This document shows positions 34,600 to 46,900 of a stretch of 64,000 nucleotides of DNA, in pieces (position 1 is the first letter of the stretch; every line of letters starts with the position of its first letter). The DNA lies in the NCBI GenBank assembly GCA_004194705.1, contig SADC01000021.1, forward strand, positions 62,001 through 126,000, read 5' to 3'. The translations under genes were made by a program, and so were the position numbers. The stretch comes from Ditylenchus dipsaci. Lineage: Eukaryota > Nematoda > Chromadorea > Rhabditida > Anguinidae. The notes under the pieces are model-generated. The model ran no database searches, was not told the DNA's origin, and saw only the letters and a list, made by a program, of their open reading frames with translations.

Positions 34600-34915
34600 G
34601 TTTTTGACCCACTTTTTGACAGAAATTCATAGCTGGAATTTTTAGACTCTATATGCTACTTTTTATTCTCCTATCCATTGTTTCTCATAGTTTTTATATT
34701 TTATTAGAAAATTTTCGATCTGCAACCCTGAATCCCGAAATCGACAAATCGGGATCCCGAAACCTCAATTTCGGGATTTATAGTTGCAGGTCAAAAATTT
34801 CATACAAAATACAAAAAGTAAAACGAGCAATGGATAGGGGAATAAAAAGTAGCATATAGCGTCTAAAATTTTCAGCTACGATTTTCCGTCAAAAGTGGGT
34901 CAAAAATGTGTCAGA
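34600..34915. repeat. Fold-back, TGACCCACTTTTGACRGAAA arms
   Basis: The arms pair from about 34606 to 34908 (CTATATGCTACTTTTTATTC against its complement near 34840). The centre near 34757 has CGGGATCCCG. No coding content. Confidence 0.6.
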
Positions 34916-35192
34916 AAGTAAAATCACGAAATCTCGATGCACAGCTCTAGTTTTGACTGTATATTTTTGTATTTTTTCTCAAAATATTGACTTTAAGAGT
35001 TAAACACGAAACCGTCTTCAGAATTCGGTTAATGAAGGGTATGTGTAAGTGGATCAGTGGGTTCATGAATATAAAGGCCCGAATGACTTATACCGAACCT
35101 TCCCTGAATGATGTTTTTTCGATGTTTTAGCACTTTTTACGTGTAGAAAACCTGTTTAACGCTAGCTTCGAAATTGATGGATATATCTCTAA

Positions 35193-35329
35193 CAGTGTTT
35201 CCAAAAAGCAGAAGCAGAATTGTACAAGCAGAAGCATAATGTCACAAGCAGAAGCAGGATTCTAGTCAAAATTCTAGTCAAATTCTGCTTCTGCTTGTGC
35301 AATTCCGCTTCTGCTTTTTGGAAACACTG
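35193..35329. mobile_element. 137-bp hAT-type MITE with GCAGAAGC repeats
   Basis: CAGTGTTTCCAAAAAGCAG at the left is inverted at the right. A perfect 8-bp duplication ATCTCTAA flanks it (35185-35192 and 35330-35337). CAGTG ends plus 8 bp are typical of hAT. The body is repeated AAGCAGAAGCA in both orientations. Confidence 0.85.
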
Positions 35330-35699
35330 ATCTCTAATCGAACCTAATCGAAAAAAAACTCTTAGAAAAATCGTGTTTCTCGCTATTCGAACCGCAAAAG
35401 CAGGGTTAGGTATCACTGTTACTGGTGTATATCCACCTGGATCACCTGAAAAATAATTTGTTTTTATATTGAACGAACAATTCATGCTAGCATGTCAAGC
35501 AATTCATTTCGATAGGACTAAAATGTGGTTTTCTAATCTTTTTTTAACCCAAATTCCAAAACCCGGGGTGCGTAGTTCGAAAAACTACTAGTAGGGAATA
35601 GAGTTCCTGTTAAAATTTTCCAAATTTTCGAATATAATCGTGTTCTCCACATTCTTTTTCCGCCATATTTTTATTAAATTAGATAGCAGGGTTAGGCCT

Positions 35700-36108
35700 A
35701 GTCCCCAATGAGTGAAGATTTTTTCGGGTCTCCTCACTCGGAAATAGCCATAATTTTTTTTAGTTTTCAAAAATTGTTCTGTTGGTGCCGTAGTGTAGCT
35801 CAGATTCAGGCTACCAGAATCACTATTGATTAACTAGATATTGTTGAAAAAATCTGGATAAAATTGTATGAATCCTCACTCAGATTCTCACTCGAATCTT
35901 CACTACGATGAGTGAGAATTCGGAGTGAGGATTCATCCAATTTTATCCACATTTTTTCAACAATATCTAGTAAACTAATAGCGAATTTGGTAGCCCTGCA
36001 TCTGAGCTACACGATGGTACCAACGAAATAATTTTTGAATAACTGAAAAAAAAGTTATGGCCATTTCCGAGTGAGAGGTCAGGAAAAATCATGACTCATT
36101 GGGGACTG
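35700..36108. repeat. Fold-back with TAGTCCCCAATGAGT ends
   Basis: The left TAGTCCCCAATGAGTGAAG pairs with the right ACTCATTGGGGACTGA, and inner blocks such as GTGTAGCTCAGATTCAGG also pair. The centre is near 35905. About 410 bases, no coding sequence. Confidence 0.65.
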
Positions 36109-36364
36109 ATCCTTAGTTATATAGCAGGGTCCAAGCAGGGTTTTTAATTTTAATGTGACAGTGACACTGACAATTTTTTAAATGCGATTTTGACTAGGCG
36201 CACTTTTTTCTGTCAAAACACGAATCGTTTATGAAATCATCATTATGTGTGGCTGTTATTGCCGAACAGCTTTCTGTTCATTCTGTGTCAATTTTGCAGT
36301 TATTTCGTCGCACTTTTACGTGTATATCTCTAAAATACCTTTGTTGACAACTTATTTAAGCAAA

Positions 36365-36436
36365 ATGGCCGCTTCTGGTGTGATTACGAAGAGCATGCAC
36401 GAAGATCGTAAGCCTGATTGGTCGGCTGAGCCCAAT
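36365..36436 (+). other. Possible first exon, unknown gene
   Basis: ATGGCCGCTTCTGG in good start context opens MAASGVITKSMHEDRKPDWS and reaches a donor-like GTTAGT at 36437. It lies just outside the F-box duplication arm. No following exon or family recognised. Confidence 0.2.
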
Positions 36437-36578
36437 GTTAGTTCTGTTCATAATCTTTGATGTCTTTGATACTTGCATGCAAACCCTACCAATCCATAGA
36501 AGATTGACATGCGCTATCTAATCAGCTAGCTCAGTATTTCCTCTTCAAACTTCACTTTTTGATCATTTTTTCCAAGCA

Positions 36579-37168
36579 ATGATACCTACAGAAATTCTTA
36601 ATGAGATCCTTCAAAATTTGGATAGACAGGATCGTCAAAAATTACTTTTTGTGTCTAGTAGGATTTGCATGATTGTCATGAGACGTACTCTAAAATTGGT
36701 TTGGAGTGATATTATTCACCTTTATTTTCCTTTGTGCTGGATAATAAATTGTTCTGTTAAGGCTGGCCGTGGAATTCTGCAAGTTCGGGTTCTTGAAGGT
36801 GCTGTTAGTGAATTCCGTTGGTTGGTTCCGGTCAGCTTGCTGCTTCCGCTCCAGGACCTGCTTTCTCTGAAGTTGGACTCGATGGGAAGACAAGTTCGCC
36901 TGCCCGAGGTCAATATGGCAGATGGTTAGCGACTCTTATTTGGTGTCATTTTCATGTTGTTTTTTTAGGTACTTCTCAGGATTTGGCCGTGACTGTGCTG
37001 GGAGACAAGGAAGCCTTCGGAGCTGGGAAATTTGCGCGTAATGAAATCACTGTTGAATTCCATGGACAGGGCGCCCAGAAGTATTTCGCCTTCAGCGGCT
37101 ACAAGATGGACGTCTCCGGCTGCGTTGACGACAACTGGGTTCCGACCAATGTGAAAAAGTCTCGTTAA
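36579..37168 (+). CDS. F-box-like protein, 181 aa, right copy
   Basis: Exon 1 is 36579-36924 and exon 2 is 36969-37168. The 44-base intron has GTTAGC and TTTTTTAG ends. Same domain order as the left copy: N-terminal F-box-like region (ILNEILQNLDRQDRQ), middle (KLDSMGRQVRLPEVNMAD), C-terminal half (KFARNEITVEFHGQG, then VSGCVDDNWVPTNVKKSR) ending in TAA. An AATAAA follows at 37219. The frame is open throughout. With the left copy it forms a divergent pair 3.9 kb apart. Both staying open suggests function or a recent duplication. The F-box assignment rests on the first 45 residues only. Confidence 0.68.
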
Positions 37169-37218
37169 TATTATGATCTCGCTGACCTATGTGTCAAATG
37201 TTGTTGAAATTGTGAGTC

Positions 37219-37224
37219 AATAAA
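37219..37224 (+). promoter_or_regulatory. Polyadenylation signal, right F-box-like gene
   Basis: AATAAA lies 50 bases after the stop; the inverted copy carries the same signal near 32033. Confidence 0.55.
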
Positions 37225-37995
37225 ATAGAAATTATGCAAAAATCTTGTGTCTTTGATGTTTTTTCGAGGGAGTCGTTTCAAGTAATTTTTCTAGCTCTGT
37301 TTGTATATTTCGTGTTTTTGTTCTTTACCTGATTATTGTCTTTTACCAATCGCTTAACCACCTCTAATCTATTGCTATTACTGCCGAAGTTTAAAAAAAT
37401 GTCAGAGGGCGAGTCTTTAAGAAGGGTAAATTCAAAAAGAGCCGTTGTTTTTCTTGTAGCTGACTTTGATTATCCTTTACATCGGTTAGCATATGTCATA
37501 TATATGAATAACATTTAGAATATTAGAAGGTAGGATTCTGAATGTGAAATGAGAATTAAAAGACTGATCTTGGTATCAAAGTGAAACAAACGGATTCTAA
37601 GTGATTGTGAGACAACTCAAAAATATGTCACCGGCATGTCTCCTTAAAGAACCATGCTCACGGTGGTCTGATGGTCCCCCACCAACTCAAAGGTTTTTGT
37701 ATTTAGCAAGCTATTTCTTGGCCTAATGCCTTTTGCATCAAGGACAATCAAGGACAGCATTAGACTTTTGTAATAAAGTTGCTGTAGCGAGTCGCTCCAG
37801 CAAGTCGAATGAGTCGTCGTAGCGAGTCCCTATTTGTAGCGAGTTGTTGCTTACCCACTTCAGCGTGCCATTGTAGCCGCAGACTTAAGGAAAAACTTCA
37901 AAACTCACGTTTTATTTTTAGTCCACAAGAAAAACATGGCAACTCAAATTCAAGGAGAGAATCTGAGGAAACTAGTGAACGTTCTGGTGATCTAT

Positions 37996-38170
37996 CCACC
38001 AAAAATTTAGTGGTGTCTGCGTTAAAGTCAACTGCTGTTTCTGCTTGTGTTGCTGGCTATTTCCGTTCTTCCAAAAAAATTGATTTGCTTGTGGGACGCT
38101 CAACAAGAATGGAACTCCATACAATAGAAGAAGATGTCTTGAAAGCTGTACGAGAAAACGAAAAGTCATG
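37996..38170 (+). pseudogene. DDB1 N-terminal fragment
   Basis: DDB1 is the WD-propeller adaptor of CUL4 ubiquitin ligases and acts in DNA repair. The frame reads [20 protein letters not shown], then [18 protein letters not shown], then LKAVREN, aligning with the start of DDB1 ([20 protein letters not shown], then LNLLIAKNTRLEI, then GLRPVKEV). An acceptor-like TTTAG precedes it. It breaks at about 38170 against the antisense Ro60 exon, and no later DDB1 exon is in the window. It is likely a captured or rearranged piece. Confidence 0.68.
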
Positions 38171-38171
38171 G

Positions 38172-38320
38172 TGCTCATCCAATCCGCAAACATCCAACAT
38201 GCCAAGATCTGATGGGTCGGCAATGGTAAATTCAGTGGATGTCATTGCCATGACCACAAGCTTGGTTTCAGGCAGGTTCATCTGTTGGCGGTATTCCTTC
38301 AGGGCTTCGAAAGGATGCTT
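38172..38320 (-). pseudogene. Ro60 C-terminal exon fragment at unit B edge
   Basis: The minus strand encodes [20 protein letters not shown], then [17 protein letters not shown], the intact form of the exon that is broken at 14262 and shifted at 16558. It is followed by the right end of the GACGCTACT element (to 38396) and TGTATTTT. The left half of that element is missing here and DDB1 sequence abuts instead. Confidence 0.8.
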
Positions 38321-41267
38321 CTAAAATTTGCAAAACTTTTCAAGCTAAAAAAATGCTTGGGGTGGGGGGGGGGGGGTTGTATATCATAGTAGCGCCTGTA
38401 TTTTTATGTCATGGTGCTTAGCTACAGCTGCACTTTCATCTTCATCTTTCTCTTCCTCATCTTCACCATCCTCACTGTTCAACTTGCATTTCTCATCCAC
38501 CGGTTTCTCCATTTTAGCCAGTACGTCTTCCTTAAATCAACTTTGCAAAAAAGATAGTGATCGATAAATTCTGAAACAGATACAAATGGTGGTTCTGTTT
38601 CTGGACCTACAACATTTATTAAATAATTTTTTTAGCGATCCGAAAAACTTAACCTGTCCAGCCAATGTATCTTAAATGAAAAAATTGTTTGAAAAAGCTA
38701 TAAGAAGAAAGTTACGTAGAAGGAGAACGCCACTCAGCTGCTGAACAACAACAAAATTACACTGTAACAATATATTGTTTCGTTTTAAAGGATATGAGAC
38801 TATTCTGAAACGCACCACCACGCCTTTTTCACCCAAAGTAAAACCTTTTTTAGCAATTAAAAATTTGGTGCGTTACCGTTTGCGCTCTCTTTTGCAAATG
38901 CAAAAAAGAGCGCAAACGTTTGCTTTTTTCATTCTATAATTACCTTGGTCCCCCCTGTTGTTTTTTCTGCAATTTTTTTTTACATAAGTTATTTCTTTTC
39001 ACTCTGAACCACTCCAAACTATCCCAAACTACCTCCAACCACCTTTAATCACCTCAAACCACGAAAATTCGTCACATTTAAAAACAAATCATTCTACGAT
39101 ACGTAAAATCGTGCTAAAGAGCGAATTTCTCAAGACCAAAATCCTAATTTTACCCGCCTTGACCCCAAAACTTATTCTGAAAAGAAAGCCATGTACTAAC
39201 AAAAACAAGTGGTCGACCACTTGGATTATAAAAGATTTCAATTTTTTTTCAAGCCCGATGTGCAATAAGTGGATTTTCATAATAATAATCATAGCTGACG
39301 GAACTCTGTTTTCTTTCACTTTTTTCACAGTCCTATGTCAGATTACCATAATTTTTCTAAAAAAAAATCAGTCTTTAATAGAGCGCCAAACACTCGTCTA
39401 AGTTCAAAACAACACGATTAACCATCGTGTATTGGCGTCATCTTCAAATTACCTTTCAATATTGGGTACAATCCACCTGTTTTGTGTAACATCCAGGTGT
39501 TAAGAGTATTAGCCAGTAGGTTCAGGTGTTGTTTGTTATAAGCTAAATTTTGAAGAAGCATAAAAATTAATTATGCTTATTGAAGATGGTTTGACTTTTT
39601 ATATCTGAAATTAATGTAAAAAAGGTTCGCTCCCAGGTGGATTCAAACAAGCAACCTCGGCGGTAGATATCCAAGTGGTCGTCCACTTGGATCAAAAATT
39701 CTTTTTCCATGTTTTCAGGTCACTCTGGATGTAATTCTGACAGATTATAAGGGGTGATGCAGAGGCTGCTCGTTTGACTCTGGGGTTCGGGGAGCATATG
39801 GTGTTTTTAGATGGTTTGGGTAGATTTAGGGTGGACAAGACACAAATATACAATCAATTATTTACCACATAGTTTTTTGTGAAATAGTTTTGTCAAAGAA
39901 CAATTATTTTGGAAACAAATCTTGCCAAGACGAATTGTTTCTCATTTGAATTTATTTTTATTTTTATATGACTTTTTGCTCAGTTAAATTTTTTCTAAGA
40001 TACTTTGTGCTCAGTTGTGGGTGTGCCGTCTTAAGTTGAAGAAAACATGAAAAATACAGACCGCCATGAAAGGCGGGAATTTGAAATAACCCGTAAAAAG
40101 CCCAACTAACAGGAAATTTGCTGATCTTTACACCAATTTCTTTTAGGACTTGCTGTCATGTTTGAGATCAAAATGATGAGCAGTTTCTTTGCTTTCTGCT
40201 ACTATTAACTTTCTCAAATGAAAATGGTTATGGCAAGAAGTATTTAGAATTTATAAGAAGCAACTGAATTTTTTGTTCTTTGGAGTTTCTGGAAGATGCT
40301 AATTTTTGCATGTACTTCGGCCACTGACCCGAGCAGACTTATATATTCAATTTAAGCTCGTTCAAATAGCTCTTATCAGGAACGTGGGTGCAGCATAGCA
40401 ATTACGACGCACCACTTGAAAACCTGGGGGTAACCAGCTGGATTTTTACCATCTACAACTTGTTACCTTCCAGAGACTTTTTCACCTATTTCATCATTTA
40501 TTGAAGCGAAAAGGACACACAACATTGTGTTCAGCATGAAATTCTGAGTTAGAAAATACCGGTCTACGAATTCGTATTGGGCGTATTAAAATATATTCTT
40601 GTGGAAAATTTAAGAAAATCTTCAGATATCAAGTTTATTGTCTATTTAAGTGTTAAATGTGATGTAAACAGTCTATTGAAAAGTCACACATCATTATCAG
40701 ATTGAACAATTTCACTGCTAAGGCACTCTGAGATCATAAAATCAATGTGTTTTTCATACATTATTCTAACAAAGTCGTTTCTAATAATTCAATTAACCAG
40801 CAAACATAATGTCATTATCACCCTACTTGAGAATAAACCGGAAATATATATTTTTCATGCGGTTGGCCACTTAGCTAGATTTTTTATATTTCTGATGTTG
40901 GAATCTTAAAGTCTTGGCACTGTAACTTTAGGTCTTATCTCGGAAACTAAGCATATTTTTTGAAATTCTGCTTTGCGGTTTGATTATAATATTTTAGTTA
41001 CTGATTTCCACTAGAACGAAAATCAACACGCGACTGGGTGCTTTAACTAAAAAGCATCAAAAATTTTAAAATTTAGGCTAACTGACCATACCTAATTTGT
41101 CACCGTTCAATCAAAACAACATAATCACAATTATTTGATATTATCAAAATGAAGAATAACAATAATAGGAATTTGGTAACCGTAGTCATACCGAGAAATA
41201 TTCACTAGGAATAGTTATTGTTTTAGGAAGGATAGAGAAGTGAACATTTGTTTGGATATATATGCTA

Positions 41268-41715
41268 CAGTTGACTCTCTATATAACATAACTCTACATA
41301 ACATAATTTCAGGGTCAGAAGTTCGTTCCCATCTAGGGTCCGACACTTTTTTTAACCTGATTTTTTAGGTCTTTTGCCAGTTCTGTTTTTACAGTCTGAT
41401 CCCAAATACCGTGAGGATTCCGATTTTGCCGATCGTTTTTTAGAAACCTGTAATATTTTGGTCTAAAAAAGCAAAAACCCCATACAACATAACTCGATTT
41501 AACAAAAATCCTGTTTTTTCACCAAGTTTTTATTTTTTTAAAGAAAATTTTCTCGGGTTTCTAAAAAATTATTGGCAAAATCGGAAACCTTGCAATATTT
41601 GGGACCATACAGTCAAAACAGAACTCGCAAAAGCTTGAAATGACCGGTGTGAAAAAAATGTAGTATCCGGTAACTTGCTCGGTCCCTTGAGTTATGTTAT
41701 ATAGAGAGTCGACTG
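41268..41715. mobile_element. pogo/Tigger-type MITE, unit B copy
   Basis: Counterpart of 19878-20324, with TA at both sides; differs by one base in a C run. Confidence 0.75.
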
Positions 41716-43962
41716 TATTTAGCTAGGCGTACAAACATGTAAAACACAAGAGGATATTAGAAGTTTTCTCGCTACATTCAAAACAAAATATTTGGCCCTA
41801 TAAGACGACCTACAAGTTTAGGCTTTTTCGCATCAGTCATCCCTGCTTTTTTTCAATTTTTTTGATTTATTATTATTTATAAAAGTAGCTATGACATTCG
41901 CAGAAAGAGAACTGAATGTATATCTTGGATACCTCTTCGAGGAACTTCTGAACAGTGAGTAAGCAGGGGTGGGGCAGGCAATTTTCGCCCCAGCACCGCC
42001 CCACACCCAGGGTTTTCCAGACTATCGCCCCGGCACCACCTCACGCCCAGGGTTTGAAAATTATCGCCATGGCACAGCCCCCTGCTCCGGGCGGGGCGTC
42101 CCAGGGCGGTGTGCACCGAATCATGTAGCAATTCCAGAGACCTTTTAAAGCCTTCATTATGCTGCTACGTGATTTATAAGGCTAATTTGATAAAAATTTA
42201 AAAAATTGTAGCCATCTTGCATAGTTACAAGAGAAATTTAAAAAACCGAGCGCCCCGTACCCTGCCCGAGCACCAAATTCTGCCTTTGCCCCGCGCCCCG
42301 GACTATATTTTTCATGCTCTGGCACCGCCTCACGCCCGAGGCAAATCCGACTACAGCCTCGGCACCGCCTCACGCCCCGGGCGGTGCGAGGTGCATTTGG
42401 GGCGTCCAGCGGCGGAGCGGACCCATCATTGCTTCTGAAGGTAATTCCAGCTATTTGAACTTTATGGTTTTTCAGTTATAGTTTTTTTTAAATTGAAAAA
42501 AAAACGGAAAAAAACAACTAGGACAAAGCGAAAAAGTCTACACTTATAGAAGGGCCAAAGATACGATCATATTATTTTTGAACTTTAAAGGCGCATTCAC
42601 AATGGCTTTTGGACCCACACCCGTACCTACACTCGTCAATTTTGACTTGTGCAAATTTCATTGTGAACATAAGTTTGGGTGTTGATCCGGGAATATGGGT
42701 TTCTGCGTTTAAGGGACATGCTCATCTATTCAAAAATTTTCCCCGGCAATTCAAAAGCTTTTCGTAATCATTGAACTTCTGAGCGGACTTTTCAACTTGG
42801 TTTCTAACGAAACTAAACTTGAAATTAAATTCTAGGCCTTGTTTTAACGGGTGACCGTAAAGTTCGTGGCGGATTTTCAAACCCTTATATTTTATTGTCA
42901 TATCTGATATTATTTTATATAATATTGAAGACCTGTTCTACCTCTTTTCAATGGTTATGAATTTTATTTGAAATATTTTGCAACAATCTCTTTTTCAAAT
43001 AAAACATGTGTGAATACATTTTAAAAGGGATTTAGAAATTCTCTTATTGATAATGCTAACCCAACTTTCGATTCTGCACAAGTTTGTTTGACATTGAGAA
43101 GCCGAGTTGTCGACAAAATATGGCTCTAAAACCACATTCGAAAACACAAAACTTGGAATAATCCTTTCGTGTCGAGACCATCTCCTTAACAGCTTTCACC
43201 GATCCTTTAAAAGGATCAAAATGCTTTTTAATATCTTTCAAATGTCCTCTAGTATGTTTTGTTATCTAAAAAAGACTATTGCAAATTATTTTAAATAAAT
43301 TTCATATACCATTAAAAAGAGGAATAGCAGGGCTGGGCATGACATCAGATATGATGATAAAATGAATAAAATATAAGGCTTAGAAAATCCGCCATGAGTT
43401 TTATGGTCACCCGTTAATAGAAACTAAGTTAAGAAAATCGTACATAAGTTCAATTATTGGCGAAAAAATTGGATTGGCCGGGACAAATTCTGAACAGGGG
43501 ACCGTTCCCTTAAAAGCCGCAAACCGAATGCGAACGTCTTTCTTGCCCCCTCTCTTGCAAATGGCCATAACTTTGCAGGAGTGGTGTCATTTTGTAGGAA
43601 CAGGACTACAATAAAGCTATTGACCAGGTTGATATTGTTAAAAATTGTTCACAAAATACGGACTAGCCTTCTGGATCTTCATACTTGGGAAGACGTCTTT
43701 AAACCTGTTTCTTAGATACAAAATGGCCATTTTTAGGTGAAGTGAAAAAATTAAATAATGGGTTTAAAAAGATTTTTTCGCCCAGCTTCTTTTTCGTCCT
43801 TCAATTGGTTTTGTTTGCAACGAGTATGTGAGTAGCATATCAACAGTATTGAAAAAATCTAAGGCAATTACAAGATTTGTCGACCAAAATCTCTATCCTA
43901 TTGCAGGCTTTAAGTGTGGGGAAAGTGAATAAAAGTATTTGGATGTGAAGCTCTGGTTAATG

Positions 43963-46900
43963 TCAAGCAAACCCAGATCCAGCCCTGTGATGGTGTAGAT
44001 GATGTTGATGGGACACAGCACTGCCCCCGTTGTTATTGTTGCTATTGGCTGTGTTTGTGTTGGAATGTATGAGCAGTGGCCGGTTGTCTTGGGTGAGGCC
44101 ATCGCCATCCATGTGGTTGACATCCCCTCCCCGCACCACTTGGTCCTCCTCCTCTGCCCCACCCAGCTCGTTGATGGTGCTCTCATTGAAGGGTTTGTTG
44201 TGGGAGGGGTAGCCAATCTCTAGAGTTGGATGCATGTAGTAGTCAGCATGTAAATCGCAAGATTCAGTAGTGTCAAACACTCCGTAGTCGACTTCGTACT
44301 GGCTGGACTTGCCGTTGACCACCACCATAGGCACAAACCTAGAAGAAATTAAGTATACAGTCTGGACAAAGCTTTTTTTGCTGAAAAAAAAGCAGCATGA
44401 AAAAGTCTTTTTGGTAGCAGAAAAAAGCTTTGTCTCCAATATAGTGACACTCCTTCAAGTTCGACCTCCAGCTGGGTCCAACAAGTTTTTTACCTTAATT
44501 TTTGAAACTTTTTTACAAATTTGTTCGGTCAGTGCAGTCCAAAAAATTGCTAGGATTCCAATTTACCTATCGTTTTTTGTTAAATTAAAAAGAAGACATA
44601 GGTCATAAACATCAGATTTTCAACGATACCCTTGAAAAATGTGAGTACAGAGGAGTCAAAAGTCTAGACTTCACGTCAAAGATAAGAGAAAAAAAACAGT
44701 AAAATATTTTGCTTGCATAAAAATTGCGAAACTTTCGCGTTTTTGAAACGTTTTGTGTAACAAAGAAAAGCTGAGAATCTTTTTCGTCAGAGTGCTACTG
44801 TATCGGAAGTTTGACTGCATATTACGATTTGATATAGTATGTCTTTTGTGATTTTTTTCGAAAACTTTAACTAGTGCTTTTTTTTTAACTAAAACATATT
44901 CGGATAGGAAAATAGATAGTGAAAGTTAAAAAAACAAAAAATGTTTTAATTTTAATTTAATTATCTTGCACTGTCAGTATGTTTATATGTGTAAACTATA
45001 TCTCTTACCGTTGACCCCATTTGATTTCATTGGGCAAGTAAGAGGTACGTGCTTGAAAAGTCATTCCTAAACAACCATTACATAAATTTACAGGAAGCGA
45101 ATTTAAGTTATGTACCTGTAGCTTCTACAATTCCTTCCACTGTCATGATTAGCTCGAAGTCAGTGGCTGTGCTGGCTTTATCGGGCGTCATTCCATAAAA
45201 TGGACTATCCTCATCAATAATATGTCTGATTATTACTGGCCTAAAAGTGTTTTAGTTTTCCAAAATACAGCATAAATTTTTTATAATCAATTGACTAGAC
45301 CTTTTTTGGCAAAACTTTTTTTCTATCACTAAAAAAAATTGTCGTCAACAATTTGGCGCACAGTTTTTGGTAAGGTCCCGATAAACCATAAGAACCAAAT
45401 TTTTCTTGGGCCATATTTTTTTATTGACAGGAAAAGTGTAGAATAAAGAAAAAGTCTTTTTGGCCGTTTTGTCCTTTTTTCCGGGTCATAGTCGTTTCGC
45501 CAATGAAATTTTTGCCAGTGAGATCACCTCGCCAATGCTATTTTTTCGCCAATCTTTTTTCTTCTTGCATCCGACTGCATCTTTGGTGAAATGAAATCGT
45601 TAGAGAAAGTTTCATTATCCAAACTATTACACTTTTTTCCGTGTCTTCTTCTTCCCCTATTCTTGAAAAATCTAAACCTTTTCACGAAATAAATTTTCAA
45701 ATCTACTTTTGCATTAAGAGTCTATGAAACCTCCCATCCTGTGACCGATAAAACTTTTTGACAGTTGACCGCTCACGAACTTACCTGCGGAATCGGCAAA
45801 ACTTTTTGAAAATCAGTATAGGGCCCAATTCGGGGCGAGTCAGGAGGGTTGTGTCTTGGCCCATCGCAAAAATTCGGGCCCGTATACATTTATGGATCTA
45901 GAGTCAGCTGTATATTTTTCGAAGTAGGTAGCTTACCACAAAAGAAGCACGCGGTCAGTTCCTGAAATTTAGAAAACTCAAATTAGGCTGGACTATAAAA
46001 GCTTAACTTATAATTTTACCATTATCATATCCGACATTCATGTCTTTGACGCCAATAAGCTCTTTTTCTCCTCTCTGAAAACACTCTAATGTACTTTGAG
46101 ATGCTTTAGTTCACCCGAGAAATTATTTTTTATCTTTCATTCTCTATCCCCTTTCTTAATTTCTTATTGTTGGCTGGAGATTTGGCATAAATTCGAACTG
46201 GAAAACCCAGTTTTGCAATGAATAAAACAATTAAAACACTTCCAGGAATAAGTGAGCACTAGGTGAATACTTATTAAGAAGAAAATGTTTTGAAGAAGTT
46301 GAGCAAGTCCGTGAAAAAAACACGCTTCTTAAATAATTCCAACCAGGATTTAGTAGCAAATATTTTTGGCTGACGATAAACAAAACAAAGATATTTTTAG
46401 TGTTTGACCAGTGATCACATCTCTAAAAAATTTTCGACGCTACTCGGTAATACCACCCCCCCCCCCCTCAAAAAAGCTACTCGGGAATACCCCCCCCCCC
46501 CCCAAAAAATCGGACCTACTCGGTTATACCCCCCAAAATCAAGATTTTTAGGAGTGGTCAAAACACATTTTTAAGCAATAATTTCGGCATAAAAGGTCCA
46601 GAAAAGCAATTTAAAAGGGATTATGGGCTGTATTGGGAGGGGAAGGGACAAAACAGGGGCCACTTTTTTTAGCTGCTTTACCATGTTTTTCAACTCGGGC
46701 CGTGGCAAAAAGAGACTCTATATGCATTTTATGATCAAGAGTACTTCTCGGAATCATGTCTAAGGTAAGTGAGTGCGCGCATCTCTAACCAGGGAACTGC
46801 AAAAGGTCCTAAATAGGACTATTTTTAGGACTATGTGGTCCCAAAATAGTCCTAAAATAGGACTATTTCAAAAATAGTTCTAAAATACGGTACGTGACAA

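Larger units (their letters stand above)
36450..37740. repeat. Right arm of the F-box inverted duplication
   Basis: Inverted partner of 31099-32802. This arm has no MITE at the site used in the left arm, so it gives the pre-insertion sequence. Confidence 0.85.

Noticed and set aside
37809..38324. A 171-codon open frame as one gene
   Set aside because: It is a DDB1 fragment read into antisense Ro60 sequence across a rearrangement joint.
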